A stretch of 8,667 nucleotides of DNA, taken from NCBI RefSeq assembly GCF_000719345.1, contig NZ_JOFX01000084.1, forward strand, positions 1-8,667, given 5' to 3'. This document shows positions 1 through 5,896 of this stretch, piece by piece (the first letter of the stretch is position 1; the number at the start of each line of letters is the position of its first letter). The notes beneath the pieces are model-generated. The model saw only the letters and a list, made by a program, of their open reading frames with translations. It was not told the origin of the DNA and ran no database searches. This DNA comes from Streptomyces sp. NRRL F-2664 (GTDB lineage Bacteria; Actinomycetota; Actinomycetes; Streptomycetales; Streptomycetaceae). The translations under genes and the position numbers were made by a program.

Positions 1-99
1 GGACCGGTAACGCCATACCGCCTCCCCATGCCAGTCGAAGTCGTCACATCCGACCAGCACAACGAGCAACCCGGCAAACCTTCCCGGTCACAGCACTAG
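1..99 (+). CDS. 3' end of an unidentified open frame, cut by the window edge
   Basis: Frame 1 is open from the first base and closes at the TAG at 97-99, giving 32 visible codons. The visible peptide ends in a polar, low-complexity tail rich in Gln, Ser, Pro and His, and I recognise no domain. The stop codon lies inside the CTAG that serves as target of the downstream IS481-type element. If the IS is removed, the joined sequence reads CAC TAG TGA, so the frame ended here before the insertion and the element landed on its stop codon without changing the protein. An internal ATG at 28 exists, but nothing shows that translation begins there. It may not be a real gene; only a short tail is visible. 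Confidence 0.3.
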   Translation, partial: GPVTPYRLPMPVEVVTSDQHNEQPGKPSRSQH

Positions 100-1048
100 G
101 TGTATTGCTCAGTGAGGTTGGGGACGCGGCTGGCGGGTGTTTTGCCTGCGAGCGCGGTGTGTCCGCGGTGGTGATTGTAGGAGTGCAGCCAGGCGGGGAA
201 GGCGTCACGTCGTTCCTGCTCTGAACGGTAGGGGCGGGCGTAGGCCCACTCGTCCAGGAGGATGCGGTTGAGACGTTCGACCTTGCCGTTGGTTTGCGGT
301 CGGTAGGGCCGGGTTCGCTTGTGGGTGATCCCGGCCGCTGCCAGCAGGTCGCGCCAGGCGTGGGATTTGCAGCAGGACCCGTTGTCGGTCAGGACGCGTT
401 CGACGATGATCCCGGCACTGGCGTAGTAGGCCTGGGCGCGCTGCCAGAAGGCGGTGGCGGTTTCCTTCTTCTCGTCGGGCAGGATCTCGCTGTAGGCGAG
501 GGGGGAGTGGTCGTCGACGGCGGTGTGGATCTACCGGTAACCGGCTCCGGACTTCCTTTTGCGTCCCGCCGCCCGGCCGAGGACTTTGTGGCCGCCTCCG
601 TCGGGGATGTTGCCGAGCTTCTTGATGTCGACGTGGACGAGCTCGCCCACGCGTTCGCGTCCGTAGCGGCGTATGACGTGGCCGGTCGCGCGGTCAAGAT
701 TGGGTCAGACGGCCAGGCCGAACCGGGTCAGGACCCGGTGCACGGTCGAGGGCGCCAGGTCCAGCAGATGAGCGATGCGGGCCGGTCCCCAGCGCCTCAG
801 GACCACGACCTTGATGATCCGGCGTTCGGTGCGTGTCGGCGTCCGGCGGGGGCTGTGGCGCGGTCGCGATGAGCGGTCCGTCATCCCTGCTCCGCCCGAC
901 ATCCGGTAGCGGGTGGCCCACCGCTGAGCCGTGGTGGGCGAGACCTGGAAACGTTGGCGGCCCGGCGCAGCGGCCAGCCGTCCTCGACCACGCAACGGGC
1001 CAGGCGCAGGCGTCCGGTCTCGGTCAGGGGTGCATTACGGTGGGGCAT
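96..1048 (-). pseudogene. IS481-family DDE transposase, inactivated by frameshifts and a nonsense codon
   Basis: Translation would begin at the ATG at 1048-1046 (MPHRNAPLTETGR) and run through an N-terminal HTH region and an rve-type integrase core. Three lesions are visible. One base is missing near 955/956, shifting the frame in the first helix-turn-helix. A one-base loss and a compensating one-base gain near 697-709 leave a TGA at 707-705. An in-frame TAG lies at 533-531, where relatives carry Tyr in the YIHTAVDDHS block. The catalytic triad is still recognisable: Asp in VHVDIKKLG, Asp in RVLTDNGS and Glu in NGKVERLN. The frame closes with TAG at 98-96, which lies in the CTAG target, so the insertion site supplies the stop codon. 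Length and order fit a full-size family member of about 315 residues. Confidence 0.85.
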
Positions 1049-1171
1049 GAGGGCCTTCTGCTGGTTGGTGTAGACGTCGCAATCCACACCGAACCCGGAA
1101 GGCCCTCACCCGTTCAAGATGCCTCAGTCGAGACCTGCGTCACCCGTCCACAACCTCCCGAGGCAATACAC
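100..1171 (-). mobile_element. IS481-family insertion sequence, defective, in a CTAG target
   Basis: The element is about 1,072 bp, bounded by imperfect terminal inverted repeats at 100-126 and 1145-1171 that match at 22 of 27 positions by eye. The outermost nine bases (GTGTATTGC) are identical. Each end is flanked by CTAG (96-99 and 1172-1175), as expected for IS481-family elements, which favour CTAG-type targets and duplicate them. The single gene inside is on the minus strand and is interrupted several times, so the copy should not move on its own. The intact ends could still be used by a related transposase supplied elsewhere. Confidence 0.85.
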
Positions 1172-1177
1172 CTAGTG

Positions 1178-1361
1178 ACCTGGTTTGCGGACGCAGCATC
1201 GGTCTCGCGCTGTCGAAGCGCGGATGCTTCTCCTCAGTGAGCTTCGACGGTGGCGTCTCGCAACGCCACAAGCGGCCTTCAGGTGCAACGACACCGCAGG
1301 AGTGGTTCTTCACGCGCATCCAGCGGTGTTCTGCAGGAGGATGAGGCGCGGGGGCCGACAC
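1178..1361. other. Intergenic stretch, no recognisable gene; two small hairpins
   Basis: No coding frame here resembles a family I know. Two inverted repeats lie close together: an 8-bp arm pair at 1212-1219 and 1241-1248 (GTCGAAGC / GCTTCGAC), and a 7-bp stem at 1250-1256 and 1263-1269 around a 6-nt loop. They lie downstream of the minus-strand secreted-protein gene that stops at 1362 and might help end its transcript, but there is no T-tract. A frame open from 1177 to about 1340 has no convincing start and may be chance. Confidence 0.3.
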
Positions 1362-1820
1362 TCAAGAATTTCTGGTGTTCAAAAGCTTGGTGACGGAACC
1401 GATGTAGGTGGCGTTCCAAGGGTCGGCAGCGTCGCCGTACATGACCTGGAAGAAGCGCTGCCCGGACGGCACCGTGAACCGGACCTCCTGCCAGTCCTGG
1501 ACGCTCATCGCCCCGTTCTGCATCGGCACGACGCGCCGAGTTAGGATGTCGAAGACGAAGAACTCGCCATCCTCGCAGGCCAGCGGGGCGGCAGAGAGGG
1601 AATAGGTAGCGTAGGCGTTCCTTTTCGGTGCATCCGAGCGATACTCGGCACGGATGTTGGTCAGGGCGTACCCGTCACTGGTCAGACGTACCTGCCGGGG
1701 TTCGACAGAGCACTGCTGGACAGACTCCACCTCAGCAGCCTGAACCGTTCCTGCGGCGAAGACGCTGGTAGTTGCCGCCACTATTGCCAGGCCTGCGAAT
1801 ACCTTGCCTGCTTTACGCAC
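1362..1820 (-). CDS. Small secreted protein of unknown function
   Basis: This 152-residue protein starts at a GTG (1820-1818), preceded by a GAGGTGAG ribosome site about six bases upstream. Residues 1-28 are a clear Sec signal peptide: MRKAGK as the charged n-region, a hydrophobic core (FAGLAIVAATTSVFAAG), and a VQA-A cleavage motif near residues 26-29. The mature part, about 124 residues, has two cysteines (Cys37 and Cys82) that could form one disulfide. It alternates polar and aromatic residues in a way that suggests a beta-rich fold, for example around FFVFDIL and RFFQVMYGD. I recognise no named domain and propose no function. It is a single gene with no same-strand partner. A plausible promoter and palindrome lie upstream. 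Confidence 0.75.
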   Translation of the reverse strand: MRKAGKVFAGLAIVAATTSVFAAGTVQAAEVESVQQCSVEPRQVRLTSDGYALTNIRAEYRSDAPKRNAYATYSLSAAPLACEDGEFFVFDILTRRVVPMQNGAMSVQDWQEVRFTVPSGQRFFQVMYGDAADPWNATYIGSVTKLLNTRNS

Positions 1821-1876
1821 AGCTCACCTCTTTACTTCACTTCGGAAAAGGGGACCCGAACTTGCGATCCTCGGAG

Positions 1877-1904
1877 ATCCTATCCGTGTAAGACAATTAC
1901 ACAA
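1877..1904 (-). promoter_or_regulatory. Candidate promoter of the secreted-protein gene with an overlapping palindrome
   Basis: Reading the minus strand, TTGTGT (1904-1899) and TAGGAT (1882-1877) are 16 bp apart and sit about 60 bp upstream of the GTG start at 1820. A 17-bp inverted repeat, GTGTAA-N5-TTACAC (1886-1902), fills the spacer and part of the -35 element, the position of a repressor operator. The -35 match to TTGACA is weak, so the call rests on position and on the symmetry of the palindrome. No regulator gene next door identifies who would bind it. Confidence 0.35.
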
Positions 1905-2169
1905 TCCCCCACTCGACCCCCGTACGGGTTGTGCTAGTGCGCGATACACGCACTCCCGCAGACAAGACGAAGTGCACCAACGGCTATTTTACGCCACGCG
2001 CCGGGAAAGCTCGAGGATGCCGCCGCTTCGACGATGCTCTGCTCACCCGGCGCTAGAACCGGAGGATTCTCATTTTGCCGCGCCGAGCGATCAAAGGGAA
2101 CAACCAAAACAAGCCACGAGGTAGGACTAGACCCAACGCCGTTCAGTTAGGGCCTGCATAGAAACAAGT
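1905..2169. other. Intergenic stretch with no supported gene
   Basis: Between the promoter region of the secreted protein and the first transposase fragment I see no frame with both a family resemblance and a ribosome site. A long plus-strand open frame crosses the area but begins inside the secreted gene, antisense to it, and is rich in Arg, Pro and Ser as antisense frames in high-GC DNA usually are. It may be the remnant of flanking sequence displaced by insertions. Confidence 0.3.
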
Positions 2170-2480
2170 GTGTTACTGCCGCACCTGGACGAGCGTCAGC
2201 GCCGGTTGGCCATAGGAGCAGAGGCCCGGTCGCTGGGCCACGGCGGGATCAGGAAGGTGGCCCGTGCGGCCGGGGTGCGTGAGGGCACTGTCTCCCGCGG
2301 GGCGGCTGAACTGGATTCAGGTGCGGCCCCAATAGGCCGCACCCGCCGGGAAGGCGGAGGCCGCAAGCGTGCGGTGGACCTCGATCCCGGTTTGCGGCCC
2401 GCACTACTGCCCCTCGTCGAGCCGGATATGCGGGGTGACCCGATGTCACCGCTGCGCTGGCCGACGAAGTCGACCCGTCA
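2170..2480 (+). pseudogene. ISAzo13-family transposase, N-terminal fragment
   Basis: The fragment begins LLPHLDERQRR and continues through LGHGGIRKVARAAGV, a GGGRKRAVDLDPGLRPAL block and EPDMRGDPMSPLRWPTKSTR. These are the N-terminal DNA-binding region and linker of ISAzo13-type (Rhodopirellula-type) transposases. Such proteins are usually around 400 residues. Only about 100 are present, and the catalytic domain is absent. Similarity ends near 2480, after TKSTR, where the sequence changes to an unrelated stretch leading into an IS5-type fragment. The GTG at 2170 is a possible start, but the family resemblance begins right at it, so the true start is probably lost upstream. No terminal repeat was found. 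It should be non-functional. Confidence 0.7.
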
Positions 2481-2549
2481 GCGACTGCGCCTGGCGGGCA
2501 CTGCCGCCCTGCTTCGGCATATCCAAGTCGACAGCCCACCGCCGCTCCC

Positions 2550-2969
2550 AAGATGCACGTCCTGTCGGGCGCGAACGGACTGCCCCTCGTTGTCGGCCTT
2601 TCGGCCGCCAACACCCACGACAGCCAGGCCTTGAAGCCGATGGTGCTCGGTCACCGCACGAGACACGGCCCCCACCGCGGCCGCCGCTTCAAGCCTCAGC
2701 GCCTGCACGCGGACAAGGCCTACGACATCCCTGAACTGCGGAAATGGCTCCGCGGCAAGCGGATCGGCGTCCGTATCGCCCGCAAGGGCGTCGAGTCATC
2801 AGAGCGACTCGGGCGGCGTCGGCGGGTGATTGAGCGGACCATGTCCTGGCTGAGCGGTTGCCGCAGACTCAACCACCGCTACGAGCGCCATCCCCGCGAC
2901 TACCTGGCCTTTCTCGGCCTCGCCGCCGCCCTGTGCTGCTACAAACACCTCGTGCGCCTCACCACATAG
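2550..2969 (+). pseudogene. IS5-family transposase, C-terminal fragment
   Basis: From KMHVLSGANGLPLVVGLSAANTH the sequence follows the second half of IS5-family DDE transposases: the HADKAYD block with the second catalytic Asp, RIARKGVESSERLGRRR, the IERTMSW block with the catalytic Glu, and a CRRLNHRYER / FLGLAAALCCYK tail ending at the TAG at 2967-2969. About 139 codons remain. The N-terminal half with the first catalytic Asp is missing, although a VDS triplet in another frame near 2528 could be its remnant after an internal deletion. The upstream join is to an ISAzo13 fragment in the same orientation. The bases around the stop (TAGGACACGGTCTTAG, 2967-2982) look like the element's right terminus. 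Confidence 0.75.
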
Positions 2970-2982
2970 GACACGGTCTTAG
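2967..2982 (+). repeat. Probable right terminus of the IS5-type fragment
   Basis: TAGGACACGGTCTTAG directly overlaps the transposase stop codon, where IS5-family right ends often lie. A close relative, TAGGACACTGTCTCTAG, occurs at 6441-6457, again just after a stop codon on the plus strand. The partner left end is not in the window. Confidence 0.35.
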
Positions 2983-3093
2983 GCGTGGAGGCTGTTTGTC
3001 AGGGCCGGTGAATGAGGCAACGGAGCTGCTCTAGAAGAGCGGTTGTCCTCCAAGACATCCTCGTCACAGGAGTTCCGCTGTTGGGACATGCTG
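2983..3093. other. Unassigned linker between transposase fragments
   Basis: The stretch holds no frame that I can assign. It contains one short hairpin, GCTCT-AGA-AGAGC. It continues the broken IS3-type OrfA region and may be debris from one of the neighbouring elements. Confidence 0.25.
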
Positions 3094-3186
3094 CTATGAC
3101 CGGGTCGGCTGGGACGTTCGCAGGTACAACGCGACTGCGTCCGCCTTGAACTCCGCCGAATGCACCTTCATCACCATGCGTGGCAT
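3094..3186 (-). pseudogene. IS3-family OrfA, N-terminal stub
   Basis: From ATG at 3186-3184 the minus strand reads MPRMVMKVHSAEFKADAVALY and stops at a TAG (3096-3094) after 30 residues. The block MKVHSAEFKADAVALY is the opening of the HTH_Tnp_1 domain of IS3-family OrfA proteins, which usually run about 100 residues. The helix-turn-helix proper, the leucine zipper and all of OrfB are absent. The sequence after LYLRT no longer follows the family. The start lies directly against the 33-bp-arm palindrome. Confidence 0.65.
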
Positions 3187-3256
3187 CTGAGGTGCCCCGA
3201 TGTTTCCGGACAGGGACCCTATTGGGTCCCTGTCCGGAAACATCGGGGCACCTCAG
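3187..3256. repeat. Perfect 33-bp-arm palindrome with a 4-nt loop
   Basis: Bases 3187-3219 are the exact reverse complement of 3224-3256, separated only by TATT. Each arm reads, outside to centre, CTGAGGTGCCCCGATG followed by TTTCCGGACAGGGACCC. Reading from TGA inward, the arm resembles IS3-family terminal repeats of the IS6110 type (TGA, then GCCCCG, then TCCGG). It may therefore be two IS3 ends that have lost everything between them, or a fold-back of a single end. It also lies about 200 bp past the kinase stop codon on the minus strand and could act as a strong terminator hairpin, though no T-tract follows on either strand. An IS3 OrfA stub abuts it on the left and an IS110 stub on the right. 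Confidence 0.9.
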
Positions 3257-3401
3257 TGTGGGCCAGTTCTCACCGGTTGACGCGCTTGCCGGTGTGGTCC
3301 ATGACGGTCACGTCATGAGTCTCGGTCGCCCAGTCCCATCCGGTGAACACGAGGTGCGTACTCCGCTGCTGTTCCAGTAGAAAAGGCTCAATTACTACGG
3401 C
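3257..3401 (-). pseudogene. IS110-family transposase, N-terminal fragment with a nonsense codon
   Basis: Reading down from about 3401, the minus strand gives LLEQQRSTHLVFTGWDWATE followed by THDVTVMDHTGKRVNR, then TGA (3272-3270), then ELAHTE. The FTGWDWA block is the N-terminal RuvC-like motif of IS110 DEDD transposases, with the first catalytic Asp in WDW. Relatives have Trp at the TGA position (RW followed by ELAHTE-like sequence), so this is most simply a TGG to TGA nonsense change. No start codon is visible: a TGA lies at 3404-3402, immediately upstream of the open stretch. The fragment ends at the palindrome, and the remaining 300 or so residues are missing. Confidence 0.65.
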
Positions 3402-3457
3402 TCAGCCCGGCGCTCGTTCACCACCACTCACTTGCTTCGGCGGCGCAGCCAAGAAGC

Positions 3458-4690
3458 TCACGGTACGCAAGGCGGCAAATCTATTCGGATTGTCGTGCGT
3501 TCTGAATCCGGCTCGATCAACATTGTCCCGTTGGCGGCTTCAACTCTGATACGCTGCGAAGCTAGGCCGATATGCCCACCTTTCAACTTTACCTGCAGAG
3601 CGTCGGCCGCTACACCGCGCCCATTATCCGAAACGCGCAGGCGCCAAACCCCATCTGCCTCGGCAAGCCGTACCCAGAATTTCGTTCCACCGGAATGGCG
3701 TACAACATTATTCACGAGCTCGCGAGTTGCATTGAAAACGATTGGTTCGCGCGGATCCTTGAAGGTTGGCTGCACATCCACTTTACAGTACCCCTCAATG
3801 CCGGCCCGGTCAGCTGCAGATCTGACTAGCAACTCGAGGCTCTGAGCTATACCGTTCGCTTCGATTACTGACGGATGGAGCTCGCAGGTCAGGTCTCGAA
3901 GGCTCCTCGATACCGCCAACAATTGGTCGCGCGCACCAGCAACTACACCAGCATTTCGCTCTCGCATAGCGGCCTGCAGCTCAAATCTAACAGCCAGAAC
4001 GGATTGCAATGGGCCGTCATGCAAACGCTCAGCAAGTGCCGCCCTTTCTCTCTCTTCTGTAGATATAACTTCAGCCAACAGCCAGGCTCTCTCGTTCATG
4101 AGGTCAGAAATCCGCGAGGAACGATCTTGCTGAAGACGGGCTACCACAACGCAGGCCGCACATGTCAAAACAAGAAAGGAAAGCATAGCGCTGGCATTCT
4201 CATCTCTGCTCCTTAAGCGCAGAAGAGGGTCCAGCAACATCAAGGTGGAGTAGGAAGTGACTGCAAATATTGCCAGCGCTAGAACATGCCGAACCGGCAT
4301 CTGGAAGGCGGCGAATATTGGCACGAGAAACAGCGCCAGCCCTAACGCCGGAGACCCCTCTGACAAAACCAACAGAATGATCACTACGGTAATGTCGAAC
4401 CAGATGGTCACAATGGCCAGACGTTCACCGCTCCCGCTTGCGGAAACAAACAGCCAAAAAAATCCGGCGAGAGTGGCCAGGCCGTATGTTGCGAGTATGA
4501 AAGCCTCTGCAAGAGATACGTCATGCCACTCGCCGCCTTCCTTGAGGACTACAAGTGTGACGATGACAGCGAACCCCAGCCTGAGGCATCCCCCGATCTG
4601 ATAGACCTTCATTCGGTGACGATATAACACCTCATGAAGGCCCGCGTCCAGTGGATTGCGCTGTTCTCTGCTTTTGTCGCTAGCCCCCAC
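3458..4690 (-). CDS. Two-component sensor histidine kinase, HisKA_3 (NarL-partner) type
   Basis: This 410-residue membrane kinase would autophosphorylate on a histidine and pass phosphate to the response regulator encoded just upstream. The start is a GTG (4690-4688) with an AGGGGG ribosome site about 8 bases before it. Residues 36-186 contain about six hydrophobic segments and no large extracytoplasmic loop, so the stimulus is probably membrane-related or intramembrane. The HisKA_3 dimerisation region (about 205-275) has ERERAALAERLHDGPLQS with His224 as the phosphoacceptor. The HATPase_c domain (about 313-405) shows the N box RELVNNVVRH (323-332), G1 as DNGRG (355-359) and G2 as GGHIGL (371-376), so all catalytic motifs are present. 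The gene starts 12 bp after the regulator stop. It contains TTA codons at residues 116 and 159 and is clearly less GC-rich than its neighbours. The signal is unknown. Confidence 0.93.
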   Translation of the reverse strand: MGASDKSREQRNPLDAGLHEVLYRHRMKVYQIGGCLRLGFAVIVTLVVLKEGGEWHDVSLAEAFILATYGLATLAGFFWLFVSASGSGERLAIVTIWFDITVVIILLVLSEGSPALGLALFLVPIFAAFQMPVRHVLALAIFAVTSYSTLMLLDPLLRLRSRDENASAMLSFLVLTCAACVVVARLQQDRSSRISDLMNERAWLLAEVISTEERERAALAERLHDGPLQSVLAVRFELQAAMRERNAGVVAGARDQLLAVSRSLRDLTCELHPSVIEANGIAQSLELLVRSAADRAGIEGYCKVDVQPTFKDPREPIVFNATRELVNNVVRHSGGTKFWVRLAEADGVWRLRVSDNGRGVAADALQVKLKGGHIGLASQRIRVEAANGTMLIEPDSERTTIRIDLPPCVP

Positions 4691-4702
4691 TGAGACTGCC
4701 CC

Positions 4703-5353
4703 CTATGAAAGTATCCCGCGGCGCATCGCTTCGGCTACGGCTGCTGCCCGACCCGAAACGCCGAGCTTGTCACATATATGCTGGAGGTGAGTTTTTACAG
4801 TGGAGGGAGCAAGGAATATTCCCTTTGCAATAGCCGGAGTCGAAAGCCCCGAAGACAGCATTTGTAGAATTTGCACTTCTCTGTCAGTTAAGTTTGGGCG
4901 GTGCGTCTCGGCCCTGCTCCGTATTTCCGATATGAGTCCGGCAGCAAGTCTATTGGGGAGGACCACCTCTCCTCGCAGGCATGTCATGACCGCGTCAAGT
5001 ATATCTGCCGAGTCTGATTCTTTGGTGAGGTATCCCGAAGCTCCGTCCCTGAGGGCCTGGTAAACTGCCGCATCCTCCGTGAATGCAGAAAGAATAACTA
5101 CCTTTGTGGGAGCAGCCTTCTCTGCCGCAGCCATGGCAACCTGTCCGCCATTAAGCATAGGCATTTTGTAGTCCAAGATCGCAACGTCTGGATGGTGTTC
5201 CAGTATCGCTTTTAACGCTTCGTCGCCGTTGCTGCACGTCGCGATAATATCGATGTTTGGTGCGCTAGCCAATTCCTTGGAAACACCATCGCGGTAGACG
5301 GGGTGATCATCCGCGATAATCACCCTGATATTCCCCGAATCGTGGGAGGTCAT
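4703..5353 (-). CDS. NarL/LuxR-family DNA-binding response regulator
   Basis: This 216-residue regulator pairs with the HisKA_3 kinase 12 bp downstream. Its receiver domain (about 10-125) has the acidic pocket Asp15-Asp16, the phosphoacceptor Asp61 in AILDYKMP, Ser89 in the VVILSAF strand and Lys111 in GYLTKES. The C-terminal LuxR-type helix-turn-helix (about 152-213) reads LTDREVQILQMLSSG, then STPAIAKGIFLAPSTVKTHL. The length is normal for the family. The ATG at 5353 is preceded by TAAGGACT about nine bases upstream. TTA codons encode Leu47 and Leu155, so in Streptomyces translation would need the bldA leucyl-tRNA. The regulator-first gene order and tight spacing indicate one operon. The target genes are not evident. 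The nearest non-transposon gene beyond the kinase stop is the secreted protein at 1362-1820, more than 1.5 kb away. Confidence 0.95.
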   Translation of the reverse strand: MTSHDSGNIRVIIADDHPVYRDGVSKELASAPNIDIIATCSNGDEALKAILEHHPDVAILDYKMPMLNGGQVAMAAAEKAAPTKVVILSAFTEDAAVYQALRDGASGYLTKESDSADILDAVMTCLRGEVVLPNRLAAGLISEIRSRAETHRPNLTDREVQILQMLSSGLSTPAIAKGIFLAPSTVKTHLQHICDKLGVSGRAAAVAEAMRRGILS

Positions 5354-5689
5354 GCGATCCAGTCCTTACGTATGGCGGTACGCTTCTGTCCCCCATCCTG
5401 CCGTGCCATCGCACACGTTGGGAGGGTTCGTTTGGCCAGCGATCAAGAGGGTCCTGCTTGGGCCGTTTGGAGGATGGCAGCCAGCCTCCCCTCTTCTACC
5501 GCTTGGGGCAGTCCTGCCCGATCGTCCCTGTTGCGCGCTCCCCAGCAGGCTCAGTCTTCAGCGCGTCGGGAACTATGCCTTCCACCGGTTCCCGTCCCAG
5601 CTTCGCGCCCCAAGGCAACCTTCTCGGCCGTGGCTTCCGCAGCACCATGGTTCAGGACCCAGGCCTCGCGCCCACAGTGATCGCTCCCT
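5354..5689 (-). other. Non-coding stretch upstream of the two-component operon; possible structured RNA remnant
   Basis: No frame in these 336 bp resembles a protein I know. On the minus strand, from about 5675, the sequence contains GTGGGCGCGAGGCC, then CCTGAACCATGG, GAGAAGGTTGCC and GGTGGAAGGCATAGTTCCCG. These short phrases remind me of domain I of bacterial group II introns, which often sit inside other mobile elements. A 6-bp stem (5568-5573 with 5588-5593) brackets part of this. No reverse transcriptase frame or domain V is present, so if it is an intron it is a 5' fragment. The bases nearest 5353 must also contain the promoter of the regulator gene, but I see no clear -35/-10 pair. Confidence 0.25.
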
Positions 5690-5733
5690 TCGTGGGACCC
5701 GCTCTCGGGACAGATAGGCCGCGGCCTTCCTCA
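5690..5733 (-). pseudogene. IS3-family OrfA, C-terminal remnant (second half of the split gene)
   Basis: Minus-strand codons from 5733 downward give, after the split codon, RKAAAYLSRER. The AAAYLS block is the end of the leucine-zipper region of IS3-family OrfA proteins, and it continues the frame that stops being OrfA-like at 7885. Joining GTC C-TTA on the right to GG AAG GCC on the left yields EVLRKAAAYLS, an ordinary OrfA sequence. Family resemblance stops after about LSRER, and OrfB is absent. Confidence 0.6.
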
Positions 5734-5838
5734 GAGGGCGGTTCGTGAGTTTTTGAGTGGCTCTGTCATCGCCTGAAGGTGTGGGTGCGCGGCGGAACCC
5801 GCCGGTCCGCAGGCGCTCACCTGTTGGTGTGATGATGT
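5734..5838 (+). repeat. Solo left end of an IS5-type element (copy 1)
   Basis: These bases align with 6469-6569, the leader of the complete IS5-type element, at about 85% identity by eye with two single-base gaps. Shared landmarks include GGGCGGTTCGTGA, GGTGTGGGTGCG and GGTCCGCAGGCGCTC. The match ends just before the point where copy 2 has its GTG transposase start. Copy 1 therefore keeps the terminus and untranslated leader but no transposase. The SUKH-like gene begins 58 bases further on and could be read from a promoter in this leader. Confidence 0.75.
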
Positions 5839-5896
5839 TCCCAACCGGTTCCCACGCGAGGCCACGACTGGCTGGACTACGAAGGTGAGAGAGACC

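Noticed and set aside
294..872. Plus-strand open frame of 192 codons inside the IS481 element
   Set aside because: It lies antisense to the IS481 transposase, whose DDE motifs are plain on the minus strand. Its Gly/Val/Asp-rich composition is that of an antisense shadow in high-GC DNA.
2170..2634. A single 154-codon gene spanning the ISAzo13 fragment and beyond
   Set aside because: Only the first 100 or so codons resemble ISAzo13. After 2480 the frame runs into the IS5-type fragment in a frame different from that fragment's own.
3187..3256. Palindrome as a CRISPR repeat or an origin iteron
   Set aside because: It occurs once, with no spaced array and no replication or Cas gene nearby.
3572..4601. 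Several plus-strand frames across the kinase gene
   Set aside because: They run antisense to a kinase with all expected motifs and have no ribosome sites or recognisable domains.
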